Source: CAZJRB01 sp964547995 (GTDB lineage: Bacteria; Planctomycetota; Planctomycetia; Pirellulales; Thermoguttaceae). Taken from it: 64,000 nt of DNA. The translations under genes were made by a program, and so were the position numbers. The notes beneath the pieces were generated by a model that saw only the letters and a program-made list of their open reading frames with translations, made no database searches and was not told the DNA's origin. The DNA is taken from assembly GCA_964547995.1 (NCBI GenBank), contig CAZJRB010000003.1:1-64000 (forward strand), in the 5' to 3' direction. This document shows, one piece after another, positions 55,139 to 64,000 of the stretch. How positions within the stretch are numbered: the stretch's first letter is position 1; every line of letters begins with the position of its first letter.

Positions 55139-58100
55139 TCATGCACCGGCCTGCGATTCCTCAAGCGCCCGCTTGGCGGAATCGAGCGATCGGCGGACCT
55201 CGTCGAGTTCTCCGCGATCCCACCGGTTCTGTGGCAGTAGCCGCGGATGATCGGTCTCGCGCAGCAGGTAGTCGTGCAGCCGGTAGACCTGCTCGCGCCG
55301 CAGTTCTTCCACCCGGTCGTTCAAGTCCGACCACTTCTTGAACTGCGGGTCCCTGGCCTTAAGTTCCTCCCGCATCTTGTGCTGGTACGCGGGCCACACC
55401 CCGCCGCGGGCTTCGCCCAGGGCCCGGATCACCCGCTTCCATTCCTTGGAATAGGGGATGTGCGACTGGGCACGTTTCCAGGCCACCATGCGTGGATCGG
55501 TCGCTTCCGCCTGGCGCAGCTCGTTGAGCCGCGTCTTAGCCGTCTCGTCCAGCGGTTTCATCTCTTCTTGCAGGCGGGCGATTTCGGCTTCCGCGGCCTG
55601 GGTCTTGGGCATCGCGGCCACGGCCGCGCGCGCCTGCTCCTCGACCTGCTCGAGACGGGCGAGCCGCGCTTCGAGCACCTTGACCTGCTGGGCCGGTTCC
55701 AGCGAGTCCACGGGCACGTCGGCCTCCGCGGTCTCGGCCGGCGGTTCCGGCAGCGGCGCCGTGCCGCGCACCCGCTTGAGCCACTTCTGCGTGAGCGGCA
55801 ACTTGTCGATGCTGCCGTCCTTCTCCCACTTCGTGCGCCAGTCCCACTCCTGGGCACTGGTCTTCCAGTTTTCCGGGGCATAGGCGTCTTCGATTGCACT
55901 CACACTATTCAGGTCGTCGCGAAGCGTGTCACCGCCGGCCAGCTTCCGGGCGTGGTCACCAATGAAACTGCTGATCCGGGCATTGTAGAAGCCATGGAAG
56001 TTCTGCCGGAGGAAGGAGCACAAGAGGAAGTAGTCCAGGTAGTGCTTCTGCTGAACCAACTCGGTCGCCTTCTGGAGCCGATCGTTGACGGCCAGCCCCT
56101 TTTCGATCACGCCCGCCTCGCGCAGCATCTGCTCCGCATAGCGTCGCGACTCCTCGTCGGAGCCCTTCTTGGCCGCGAGAAACTCCTGGCGGAACTTCTC
56201 GCCCGTTTCCTTCTTCCACTGCTCGAACTGCTGGAAGTCCTCGACCGCCTGCATATATTCGGGCACGCGGAACTTCAGTTCCATGAGGTGCGTGATCGCC
56301 CGGCCGGCCCGGTAGTGCCAGTCGTGCAACGCCGCTTCCGAATAACGCTGCGCCCGGTCCGCCTGCTCGAAGGGGCTCGCCCCCATGTTCCGCAGCACGC
56401 TTCGGGCAAAGCCCTTCTCCGGCCGGCGGGGCGCGTCGCGGTGCGGGACGGGCAGCTCGGCAAAGGCCTCGCCGTGAACCTGGTGGTAGACAACCACATT
56501 GTCGAAGATGCCCTTGAACCTCGCTTGACCGTTCCGAGCCGTGGCGATGAAATTGCGCTGCGGCTGACCGGGCCGGAAGACGTCGGCCGGCCGGAACTCC
56601 GACACCGCTTTGCCTGCCGGCTTATCGTTCAGCCAAAGAGCCACCTGCCGGCCGTCGATCTCCAACCGCACGCGGGTCCAGGCGTTCTTCTCCAGCGGCC
56701 GGCTGGAGGTCACGCCCGCCACTTCCTGGCCGCCCGCCAGCGCGGCAAACCGCAGCTTGCCGCCCGGGCCGCCGGTCGTGAGCGTGAAACGGTCCTGTAA
56801 GCCGGAGCCGAAGTCGAGCAAGGTTTGCTCGCCCTCGCCCTGCCACTTGACGGTCATGTCGACGGTCATCTCTGGCAGATCGGCAATCCGGCGGTTGAGT
56901 TCCGCGTACTGCGTGCGCCCGTCGAAGGCGAAGCCCCGTCGCCCGTCTTCCTCGACGAACCCCGGCCGGCCGAAGAGATGGCCGTTCATCAGGCTCACGA
57001 AGAACTCGCGGAAGTCTGCACCCGCGTGCTGCCGATAGTAGTCCTCCAGCATGACGGCCTCGGCCTGGTCCATGGCGTAATTTGCCCACAGGCCGTTTTC
57101 GTCCAGCGTTTCATTCAAGCGGGTTGTCAGGTCCGGCGCCGGCTGGTCGGCCGCGAGCGCCAGCGGCATCCACGCCCGCTGATAGCCCGAAAGTTTCGTA
57201 TCCTTGGAAATCACGGCCTGTCCACCCACGCGGGCATGGCCGGAAAGAACAGCGTTGTCCTTGATCACGGCAGAGTCTTCAACAATTGCCTGATCGAGCA
57301 CCTTGGCGTTGTCCAACACCATGGCGTTGGGTCCCACATAGGCCGTGGGTGCGACCTCTGCGCCGGCCGCGACCCATCCGCCGCCGTTGGGATGCGCCGC
57401 GCCCTCGGCCGCCTTGACGGTCTCAGCGAGCCTCTGCAGTAGCTTCTTTGCGGCCGGCGGCAGCGATTCGTTTGCGGCCCGCTGCCGCAGCGCGTCGGCG
57501 GCCGATTTGGCCTCCGCCACAAACCGCTTGCCCGCGGCCGTGTGCGGCAGGCCGGGGAGAATCGTCGACATCAACGAGTTCCACCCGTCCATACCCTGCA
57601 GACGGCCCGCGTGGCCGTAGACGCCGTACACGTCGTCCAGGTCGGCCCGCGAACGGTGTGGCGTGCCCGGCGCGGCGCCCGCCAGCGCAACCTGCCACGG
57701 ATAGCGCGGGGCGTGCCGGCCTTGATAGACGCTCGGGAGGCCCCTCTTGGGAACCAGCAGCGCGGTGGGCGTGGCCGCCACGGTGAGCCAGTAGCGCCGG
57801 TCGCCCTCGCGGCGCGGCATCGTCATCTTGCCCTTGTTCCACAGGTCGCTGTAGCGGGCCTTGCCGTCCTTGTCGACCGCCACGATGCACGCCCGCCAGT
57901 CGCTGTAGACGACCGGGTCGTGATGGCCCTGGAAATCGACTTCGATGGCCTCGCTTCCCTCCTCGGGCAGCAGGCGCACCATGTTCGCCCCGAACGGTTC
58001 GGGCGCTTCGTCCCACGGGATGCGGTAGACGCCGTTTTCCACATCTACCGGTTCCAGGTAATTGCGCGCCGCGGCGAAGTACCACGTGCGCATCGGGTAT

Positions 58101-59416
58101 TGATTCTGGGTATCGAACTCCGGCAGGCGGGCGCTGTAGTCGCCCACCAGGTCGCCCAGGCCGCGGATCCCGTCCTCGAACATGCCCCGCTGCTCTCCCA
58201 CGCGGGCCAACGTCTGAAAGAGCAACCGTTCCTCGGCCGCCCCCGGTACCGCCGTCACAAACAGCAGCCCCCAGTTGGGATCATCACCGGGCGTCCGGTA
58301 GAACAGGCACGAGTTGTACTCGGCGTGCATGCAGTTGCGCCACGGGACCAGCACGTTGTGGTGGTAGGAGGTGCAGCGGTTGTCGGTCAACTCCATCATG
58401 GACTGGGCCAGGATCTCGCCGTTGCCGAACCGCCACTGGATGGACATGCCGTGGCCGTATTCGTGGCCGAAGCCGCCGGGCGTGCTCCCCAGCCAGCCCA
58501 TACCCTGGCCGCCGTAGCCGCCGCCGGCCCCGCCGCCCTTCTTCTTAAAGCCGTCGAGGATCGTACCGCCCACGTGGACCTCGTACTTGTATTTCTCCTG
58601 CCGGTCCCAGTAAGGCATCAAGTGCCCGCCGTACTCGAGGTACGCGTGCATGTGCTCGAACATATTGAATACGCACTCCCGCAGCCGCGCGGCCACCTCC
58701 GGCCGCTTCGGGTTCAGCCAGCGGCCTCCCTCCGGATCCGAAGACTGGCTGCCCGAAGGCACGACGAAGTGCTCCGATTGCAACAACAGTGAGCCCGGCT
58801 GACCAATGGGCGTGCCGCCGGGGTACGCTTGACGGGTTCGCGGCTGGACGCTGTACTCGGTCTGGTCCAGCGTGCCGGTGATCCGCTTCATTTCCTTCAC
58901 GTAGACGTCGAGGATGAATTCCCGGTCGGCCTGGCAGAAGGTCTTCGACTGGAAGCTCCGCTTGCTGCCGTCGGCCATCCGCAGAATGACGCTCGGTTCG
59001 ACGAAGTCTTCGCCCGCGTACGGATCGCCAATATCGTTGCCGATGCCGTCGAACCCAATCAGGTGCGCCGTGAACGTGCGCGGCAGTCCCCAGGCGAGAA
59101 GCTCCGCGTCGGAAGGGCCGGTCACTTCGCCCGTCTTGGCATCGACGGCGGCCCGCTGGAAGGTCCATTCGCGCTCGGGCATTGCCTCCTCGACGGCAAT
59201 AATGTCCACGCCCCGGCGCGGCCACCACCGCACGACGCGGCGCCGGTACTCCTGCGGCGCGCCACCCGCTTCCTTCACCTCGTACGACTCGACCCCCGGA
59301 CGCAGCTTGCCGCCCGCGGGATAGCGGGCAAGCCGGAAGAAGTCGTATTCCGCGGCGTCAACCACGCCGGCAAGGGTCCCTAGGATCAAACCGAGAACGC
59401 AAACACGGTGGGTCAT
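55139..59416 (-). CDS. Giant secreted multidomain protein, metallopeptidase-like
   Basis: A 1425-residue exported protein (signal peptide RVCVLGLILGTLAGVVDA). In order: N-terminal beta region; a DUF6055-like zinc-peptidase domain with GGFGHEYGHGMSIQWRF (HExxH, about residue 320); a second region with an aspartate/His-rich stretch (PTGPHRSRADLDDVYG-type linker); a hexapeptide left-handed helix (VGPNAMVLDNAKVLDQAIVE, about 740-800); a LamG/concanavalin-like lectin domain (FAFDGRTQYAELNRRI, WTRVRLEIDGRQVALWLNDK; about 890-1030); a helical region (YMQAVEDFQQFEQWKKET); and a long C-terminal coiled coil (LEARLARLEQVEEQARAAVA). ATG at 59416 follows AAGGTACGG and is chosen over the frame from 59620. 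The C-terminal 460 residues are paralogous to the edge gene at 62466. Confidence 0.85.
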   Translation of the reverse strand: MTHRVCVLGLILGTLAGVVDAAEYDFFRLARYPAGGKLRPGVESYEVKEAGGAPQEYRRRVVRWWPRRGVDIIAVEEAMPEREWTFQRAAVDAKTGEVTGPSDAELLAWGLPRTFTAHLIGFDGIGNDIGDPYAGEDFVEPSVILRMADGSKRSFQSKTFCQADREFILDVYVKEMKRITGTLDQTEYSVQPRTRQAYPGGTPIGQPGSLLLQSEHFVVPSGSQSSDPEGGRWLNPKRPEVAARLRECVFNMFEHMHAYLEYGGHLMPYWDRQEKYKYEVHVGGTILDGFKKKGGGAGGGYGGQGMGWLGSTPGGFGHEYGHGMSIQWRFGNGEILAQSMMELTDNRCTSYHHNVLVPWRNCMHAEYNSCLFYRTPGDDPNWGLLFVTAVPGAAEERLLFQTLARVGEQRGMFEDGIRGLGDLVGDYSARLPEFDTQNQYPMRTWYFAAARNYLEPVDVENGVYRIPWDEAPEPFGANMVRLLPEEGSEAIEVDFQGHHDPVVYSDWRACIVAVDKDGKARYSDLWNKGKMTMPRREGDRRYWLTVAATPTALLVPKRGLPSVYQGRHAPRYPWQVALAGAAPGTPHRSRADLDDVYGVYGHAGRLQGMDGWNSLMSTILPGLPHTAAGKRFVAEAKSAADALRQRAANESLPPAAKKLLQRLAETVKAAEGAAHPNGGGWVAAGAEVAPTAYVGPNAMVLDNAKVLDQAIVEDSAVIKDNAVLSGHARVGGQAVISKDTKLSGYQRAWMPLALAADQPAPDLTTRLNETLDENGLWANYAMDQAEAVMLEDYYRQHAGADFREFFVSLMNGHLFGRPGFVEEDGRRGFAFDGRTQYAELNRRIADLPEMTVDMTVKWQGEGEQTLLDFGSGLQDRFTLTTGGPGGKLRFAALAGGQEVAGVTSSRPLEKNAWTRVRLEIDGRQVALWLNDKPAGKAVSEFRPADVFRPGQPQRNFIATARNGQARFKGIFDNVVVYHQVHGEAFAELPVPHRDAPRRPEKGFARSVLRNMGASPFEQADRAQRYSEAALHDWHYRAGRAITHLMELKFRVPEYMQAVEDFQQFEQWKKETGEKFRQEFLAAKKGSDEESRRYAEQMLREAGVIEKGLAVNDRLQKATELVQQKHYLDYFLLCSFLRQNFHGFYNARISSFIGDHARKLAGGDTLRDDLNSVSAIEDAYAPENWKTSAQEWDWRTKWEKDGSIDKLPLTQKWLKRVRGTAPLPEPPAETAEADVPVDSLEPAQQVKVLEARLARLEQVEEQARAAVAAMPKTQAAEAEIARLQEEMKPLDETAKTRLNELRQAEATDPRMVAWKRAQSHIPYSKEWKRVIRALGEARGGVWPAYQHKMREELKARDPQFKKWSDLNDRVEELRREQVYRLHDYLLRETDHPRLLPQNRWDRGELDEVRRSLDSAKRALEESQAGA

Positions 59417-59552
59417 AGCCGTACCTTTTTTCAGGCGGGCACCGGGCGCCATGGACGCACGGCGGTTGGCAGTGTGGCGTTGCGCGTGGGCGGCGCTCAG
59501 GCAAGCGCCGGGAACAGCTGCATTTTCCCTCGCCCTTGATCGCGCACACAAG

Positions 59553-59586
59553 TCAATATTGCGCAAAAATGCTTCAAAATTGCGCA
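59553..59586 (-). promoter_or_regulatory. Direct repeats in the leader of the metallopeptidase gene
   Basis: TCAATATTGCGCA (59553-59565) and TCAAAATTGCGCA (59574-59586) start 21 bp apart, two helical turns, about 140 bases upstream of the start. Spacing suggests a regulator binding site. The rest of 59417-59718 shows no gene. Confidence 0.4.
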
Positions 59587-59718
59587 CACGGCCGGCCCAC
59601 TCCAACGGCCCGCGAGGCAATTAAACGGAGGCAATATACTACAGCGCTAAGTTGATATTGCGTCAAATGGGGAAATTGACGAATCTACGGCGTCACGCAA
59701 ACCCAAGGAGGACAAGGC

Positions 59719-59895
59719 ATGGATGCCAGACAGATTCGTCGATTGAAACCAAAGTTGTCTCGTTATTACAGGGAGTTTGATGACTGCTTCGCACGGAAGG
59801 ACACCCGGGCGCATTTGCCAACCTACGTGGAAGGGCAATTGTCCGACCTGCCTCGCAAGAGCGTCGAGCCGATCGCGTTGAAGGCTGGCGTGCCC
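59719..59895 (+). pseudogene. 5' fragment of an IS701-type transposase
   Basis: 59 codons read MDARQIRRLKPKLSRYYREF and DTRAHLPTYVEGQLSDLPRK, then PIALKAGVP, the N-terminal signature of IS701-family DDE transposases. The homology stops abruptly after residue 59 and no catalytic region follows. A good Shine-Dalgarno (AAGGAGG) is retained. Confidence 0.75.
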
Positions 59896-60075
59896 GTGCT
59901 TAGGCGCACTCCGCGCCGCTGCCCACTATTGTCGGGCCCATACAGGTAACCGTTTCCCAGGCCTCGCCGGAGTCGGTCTTGACCCAGAAGCTGGCGCTAG
60001 CCCAAGTTCCACAGTTGTGGCCGTAAATCGCTTGTTTTTGGGGGTTTGGGGGTGAAAGTCTTCACTACATTTGGC

Positions 60076-60447
60076 TCACGGTTCATTCTGTCGGGGGATG
60101 CGTAGACCCATCCGGTGGAGGAGGATGGCTTGGTGTTCGGTCGGTTGGGTGACGCAGCGGCGGCGGATGTCGATGCCGCTTTTGGTGGGCAGGACGACGT
60201 CGACCAGATTGATTCGGCCGAGTTCGTCGAGGACCCGACGCGGTTCGTCGCCGAGGCCGGCTGAGTGGACCATCTGAGCCAGGGTTTTCCAGAGCACGTA
60301 GGCGAGGAAGCAGACGAGGATGTGGGCCAGCACGCGCTGTTCGCGCTGGTGCCAGATCGGCCGGATCCGCAGATCGCTCTTATGGATCCGGAACGCCGCC
60401 TCAGCCTCGGTCAGTTGGATATACGCCTTCCAAAGATCCTCGGGCGG
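60076..60447 (-). pseudogene. 3' fragment of an IS1634/IS4-type transposase
   Basis: About 120 residues match the C-terminal part of DDE_Tnp_1-type transposases: YIQLTEAEAAFRIHKSDLRI, RPIWHQREQRVLAHILVCFL (with the tryptophan and basic residues following the catalytic Glu), ending before a normal stop. The catalytic Asp residues and N-terminus are missing, so it is inactive. The frame extends upstream to 60507 without homology. Confidence 0.8.
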
Positions 60448-60665
60448 GCGGGTGCGGCGGTGCGGCGACGCCTTCGGCCGCGCACCGTTCCCCCGTTCCC
60501 GCAGCAATTGCCATGGCGAAGACGGCCGCCCAACGCACAGCCGAGCGGGCGGGGTGGCATCCGACGTAGGTCGACATGGCTTCTCCTACATTGAGGCCCT
60601 TGGGGAACAGTCCGATCGCGTCGGAGAGGGGGCGTTCGCCTCGTCGCGACGGGTTTTCTCTTCCT

Positions 60666-60704
60666 CTTCTCGCATCCGGTGCGCCAGTCCCACTGATCGA
60701 CGCT
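60666..60704 (-). repeat. 39-bp relic of a lost coiled-coil paralogue
   Basis: Matches 62535-62573 at 38 of 39 positions, the part of the edge gene that encodes DQWDWRTGWEK. Flanks do not match. It marks a deletion scar of a third copy or recombination endpoint. Confidence 0.6.
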
Positions 60705-60729
60705 TATCAGCCCGTTTCCATCGGGGCTG

Positions 60730-62451
60730 CTAGGGTTTCGGCGCGGCCATCGTTGCGGGCACGACTTTCTTCATTTGGCGTGACGGACGCGCGTGGCGAC
60801 GCCCTTCCATCGGAACGACCGGGTAGGGATTCCTTGCCCCCGCCTCGGCGTACCAGTAGACACAACTGTCGTAGAGGCAGGGGCGGCAGTTGCCGTTGGG
60901 CATCACCTCGATGAAGCCCTGGAAACTCTTCGTGAACGGCAGGTCGTCGCACACGTGGAAGCGGCACACCGACGTGTCTTCCTGGGCGTCGGGTCGCAGC
61001 CGCGAACAGGCGGCCAGTGCGCTGTCGAACGTGACGAAGGGGGGGTTGGCCGCCCACGCGTATCCGATGTAGTCTTCGCTGCCGGTGCCGATGGTCGAGG
61101 GGAACTTCTCGCCGTCGATGAAGAACTTTTCGTCGCCTTCACCCCACCAGCCGCCGAACTTCCAGATGTGCTCGGTCATTCCGACGAAACGGCCCTTGCC
61201 CTCGACCACCAGAAGCGGCCAGTCCGGCCACCGGTCGCCGCCGGCCTTCATGAATCGCTTGGCGTCCAGTCCGGTAAAATCATCGGCATGCCAGGCGGCG
61301 GAGAAGCGGAGCAGTTTTTCCGCAACCGACTTCTCAAGCGGGACGGTTTCCAGCTCGACCTCGAGCTTCCGGTCCTCCTTGCCGTCATTGGCGAAGACCA
61401 TTTTCATCCCGTCGGCATACGGCATGTACCAGTAGCAGTAGAACGTCCCGTCGACGCATCCGGTTGGCAGGGTCTTGAAGGGGTTGAGCCCGGGCGAGGT
61501 GGCGAAGAAATCGCCCAGCGGAGCCCAGATGCTCGGCGAACTTTCGCCGTCCCAGAACACTGAAACGGTCAGTTCCCGCAGGACGTCCTCCCGGGCGACG
61601 GCGTCCGCGGGCAGTTCGAGCGGCGTGACCTTGAGGACTCGGACCGCGCCCGCGCCGCGGCGCGAAACGGTTTGCGCGGATCCGGGCCCGATCACGAGCG
61701 CCGTCTTCTCGGTGGAAGCTTCTGCCGCGGCCGGGTAGGGATTTGCGCCCCGGTTCAGCCAAGCGTCGCTCGCCTGCTTCAGCAGGGCCTTCACTTCCGG
61801 CGTGAAGCCGGGAAACGGCTCGACCTTCGTCCCTTCCGGGAAGATCGTGTGGGTGCAGTGGAAATACGCGCCCCATCCTTTGTCGACGACCACCTTGCAG
61901 GATTTGGCGAAGGAAATCGGGATGAACTGGTTCCGTCCGCGCGAAAGGGTCATGGCCAGGCCGGGGTATGCCTTTTCGTAGTCGCCGAAGAAGTCTTTGA
62001 AGGGCTTATCGACGACGGGCGTTTCGCTGCCGTCGAGATAGATGCGGATGTGACCGTCCTTCGCCAGGGCCGACCAGATGCGCCACAGCACGCCGGAGCC
62101 CTGAAGCTCGACCATCACCTGCGACTTGCCTTCGCGGCGGATGCAGCCCCCTCCGTCGCTGTTGGCGCCCCAATTGCTGTACGTGTCGGTTTGGGGGTCG
62201 TATTTCATGCCCCGGTCGTGGCTGGTCGAGGCCGAGGTTTTCTCACCTGGAACAATGGGCGTGGCCAACCGCCGGAGGTCCGTCAGGCGCCCGACGAGGT
62301 CGCGGTAGGTGAGCGTCCCGTTGTTCTCAGCCGGCATGACGAGGCGCTTGTTCTCGACATGGCCCATCTCCGCCTCCGCCTTCGTTTCCGCGGCCGTCGC
62401 GAAGCATGCCGTTCCCAGCATCGCACACAAGATGACATTCATCGTTCGCAT
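60730..62451 (-). CDS. Secreted DUF2961 protein
   Basis: A 573-residue exported protein (signal peptide VILCAMLGTACFATAAE). The DUF2961 pattern is visible: MVELQGSGVLWRIWSALAKD, HIRIYLDGSETPVVDKPFKD, an FFGDYEKAYPGLAM block, and the C-terminal IGTGSEDYIGYAWAANP and FHVCDDLPFTKSFQGFIEV. DUF2961 is a double-jelly-roll-like family related to glycoside hydrolases of GH172, which act on fructofuranosyl and arabinofuranosyl polymers; GH172 membership is likely but not proven. ATG at 62451 follows weakly spaced GAACAGGAG; the frame from 62562 is non-homologous and begins in the neighbour's sequence. Lies 14 bases after the edge gene on the same strand. Confidence 0.87.
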   Translation of the reverse strand: MRTMNVILCAMLGTACFATAAETKAEAEMGHVENKRLVMPAENNGTLTYRDLVGRLTDLRRLATPIVPGEKTSASTSHDRGMKYDPQTDTYSNWGANSDGGGCIRREGKSQVMVELQGSGVLWRIWSALAKDGHIRIYLDGSETPVVDKPFKDFFGDYEKAYPGLAMTLSRGRNQFIPISFAKSCKVVVDKGWGAYFHCTHTIFPEGTKVEPFPGFTPEVKALLKQASDAWLNRGANPYPAAAEASTEKTALVIGPGSAQTVSRRGAGAVRVLKVTPLELPADAVAREDVLRELTVSVFWDGESSPSIWAPLGDFFATSPGLNPFKTLPTGCVDGTFYCYWYMPYADGMKMVFANDGKEDRKLEVELETVPLEKSVAEKLLRFSAAWHADDFTGLDAKRFMKAGGDRWPDWPLLVVEGKGRFVGMTEHIWKFGGWWGEGDEKFFIDGEKFPSTIGTGSEDYIGYAWAANPPFVTFDSALAACSRLRPDAQEDTSVCRFHVCDDLPFTKSFQGFIEVMPNGNCRPCLYDSCVYWYAEAGARNPYPVVPMEGRRHARPSRQMKKVVPATMAAPKP

Positions 62452-62465
62452 GGTTTTTCTCCTGT

Positions 62466-64000
62466 TCAAGGTTGTTTGCTCCTCACCCTTTTCAGCCACC
62501 TCTGCGTCAGGGGCAGCTCCTCGATACTGCCGTTCTTCTCCCATCCGGTGCGCCAGTCCCACTGATCGACGCTGGTCTTCCAGTTTTCCGGGGAACCGTA
62601 GGCATCGGCGATGTCCTGGATTCCGCCGAGGTTGTCGGGCACCCGGAGGTCACCCACCAGCTTGGCGCAGTACGCCCCGAGGCGGGACTTGTAGGGCGCG
62701 TTGTAGAAGCCGTGAAACGCCGACCGCTGCATGCACTGGATGGCGGAGTCTTCCTGATAGTAGCGGGCCATGGCTTTCGCCCGAGCCTCGGAGAGCACCT
62801 GCTCCCGCTCTTTATCCTTCTCCGGCAAGCCGGCCTCGCGCATCTTGGTCCCCACGAAGACGTTCTTGTACTCGCTGAGCTTCTTGCGGAGCGATCCCTT
62901 CTGGTTGTTCAACACCGACAGCCGTCGCTGCAAGGCCTGTTGCTCAGCACTGCCCTCCTCGCCGGCAGCCCGCTTCTTGGCCCCACTCAGTTCCTGCTTG
63001 AGGCGTGCCGCTTTCCGGCTGAGTCGTTCGAGGCGGTGATGAAGATTGGCCCGGTTGGTGTCCTTCATCACGTACGCCTCATAACGATAGCGGCGGCGCC
63101 GCTCCAGCTCTTCCACGCGGTCCTTCATCTCCATCCATTTGCGGAATTCCGGATGGCGGGCTTTCAGTCGGTCCTTGATGATCCCCTCGCGACCGCCGAC
63201 CCCTTGTGACGCCTTCACCCGCCAGTACAGCGGCGAGTACTTCAGCTCCCGCCTGGCCCGGTCCCAAATCTCCTTCTTCGGATCGTTTGCAACGGCCTCC
63301 TGAAGCATGGCCTTGGCCTCCGGCTCCAGGCGCTTGATCTCCTCCTTCAGCCGGGCGATCTCCTTCTCCTCCGCCTCGGTCTCCGGCATGGCGGCCACCG
63401 CCCGGTGGGCCTCCTCCTCGGCCTGCTGGATCCGCTCCTTGATCTCGGCAATCGTCCCGTCGTACTGCTCGACCTGTTTCTGGAGCTCGACCATCCGCGG
63501 CGTCGGCTCCGCCGGCTGTTGCTCCGCCTTCGACGCCGACTCCTTCTTCCGCACTGCGTCGAGCTTTTTCTTGACCGTGGCGATCTGTTCATCGATCTCG
63601 CCGATCTTCGTCTGCAACTCCTTGGCTTTCGGACTCGAATCGAATGCGTTGTTGACGCGCTCTCTTAGTTCCTCCTTCCACTGGTCAATCTCCTTGGCTC
63701 TCTCGATGGCATTCGCCCAGACCGGCGTGCGGTGCAAGAGTTCCGAGAGCCGCACCGTCGCCTTCGACGACATCCGGCCGAGGTACTCATGCATCGACCC
63801 GGCAAGCTGCCCAATCCTCTCTCGTCGCTCATAGGGACTCATGGTCATCATGGAGCGGGCCCGACCGGCGAAGCCCGGTTCCGGGCGGCGGGGGGCATCC
63901 AGGATCGGCCGAGGCAGTTCGGCAAAGTCCTCGCCGTGGACCAGCGTGTAAATGACCACGCTGTCGATGGCACCCTGAAACCTGTTGCCGCCGCCCCGAG
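62466..64000 (-). CDS. 3' part of a giant LamG/coiled-coil protein, runs off the window
   Basis: About 510 residues are visible and the frame stays open to 64000. The first residues (GNRFQGAIDSVVIYTLVHGE) match the last strand of the LamG-like domain in the 1425-residue protein, followed by the same DFAELP...DAPRRP junction, helices, and a long coiled coil (LQTKIGEIDEQIATVKKKLD, ARLKEEIKRLEPEAKAMLQE). It ends with WDWRTGWEKNGSIEELPLTQ and WLKRVRSKQP, as in the paralogue, which there continues another 250 residues. The GTG at 63959 is not the true start. The N-terminal half probably contains the same metallopeptidase-type region (inference). Confidence 0.85.
   Translation of the reverse strand, partial: RGGGNRFQGAIDSVVIYTLVHGEDFAELPRPILDAPRRPEPGFAGRARSMMTMSPYERRERIGQLAGSMHEYLGRMSSKATVRLSELLHRTPVWANAIERAKEIDQWKEELRERVNNAFDSSPKAKELQTKIGEIDEQIATVKKKLDAVRKKESASKAEQQPAEPTPRMVELQKQVEQYDGTIAEIKERIQQAEEEAHRAVAAMPETEAEEKEIARLKEEIKRLEPEAKAMLQEAVANDPKKEIWDRARRELKYSPLYWRVKASQGVGGREGIIKDRLKARHPEFRKWMEMKDRVEELERRRRYRYEAYVMKDTNRANLHHRLERLSRKAARLKQELSGAKKRAAGEEGSAEQQALQRRLSVLNNQKGSLRKKLSEYKNVFVGTKMREAGLPEKDKEREQVLSEARAKAMARYYQEDSAIQCMQRSAFHGFYNAPYKSRLGAYCAKLVGDLRVPDNLGGIQDIADAYGSPENWKTSVDQWDWRTGWEKNGSIEELPLTQRWLKRVRSKQP

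Overview
The window is GC-rich DNA that reads as a chromosome segment of a Planctomycetota bacterium (inference). The pointers are the dnaA-dnaN-dciA-gyrB cluster, the DUF4159 / MoxR / DUF58 / BatA-type operon, giant secreted proteins with PA14-, PKD-, NPCBM- and LamG-like domains, a sialate O-acetylesterase, a beta-helix protein, a DUF2961 protein and IS701/IS1634 remnants. No rRNA, tRNA or CRISPR array was recognised.

Layout. 1-510: a possible edge gene and an AT-rich carboxymuconolactone decarboxylase-family gene. 1026-4891: a compact four-gene module behind a near-consensus promoter (unknown helical protein, QueC/QatC-like PP-loop enzyme, XRE-ImmA/IrrE metalloprotease regulator, PIN-like nuclease), flanked by low-complexity tracts; it has the look of an undescribed defence or toxin-antitoxin system. 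5471-12697: housekeeping and exported enzymes (quinone oxidoreductase, beta-helix/PDZ protein, MazEF-like pair with a visible operator, membrane protein, sialate O-acetylesterase) with palindromic dispersed repeats between them. 13117-20149: cysteine desulfurase, then dnaA, a probable origin region, dnaN, dciA and gyrB.

20150 to about 28260: a Tn7-like transposon against the 3' end of gyrB. It has three 21-bp-phased terminal repeats and one strand of genes in the order Ku, TnsA, TnsB, TnsC/TniB, TniQ, sigma-like protein. A Ku end-joining protein at the head of a TnsABC-TniQ operon is the most striking feature of the window. 28439-29574 is a graveyard of gene fragments (IS transposase tail, sialidase, DUF4038-type, GH32-type).

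29653-59416: a long minus-strand series. The core is DUF4159, MoxR, DUF58, BatA-like VWA, VWA/GATase-like, exported protein, large coiled-coil membrane protein, second MoxR; junctions overlap as ATGA, GTGA and apparently CTGA. Before the core (upstream) lie a 1425-residue secreted metallopeptidase-like multidomain protein and an FGE-like protein; after it lie a beta-propeller/NPCBM protein and two tandem paralogous PA14/PKD proteins that share a recently homogenised DNA tract. 59719-64000: two transposase remnants, a short relic of a lost paralogue, a DUF2961 protein, and the 3' part of a second giant coiled-coil protein that runs off the window.
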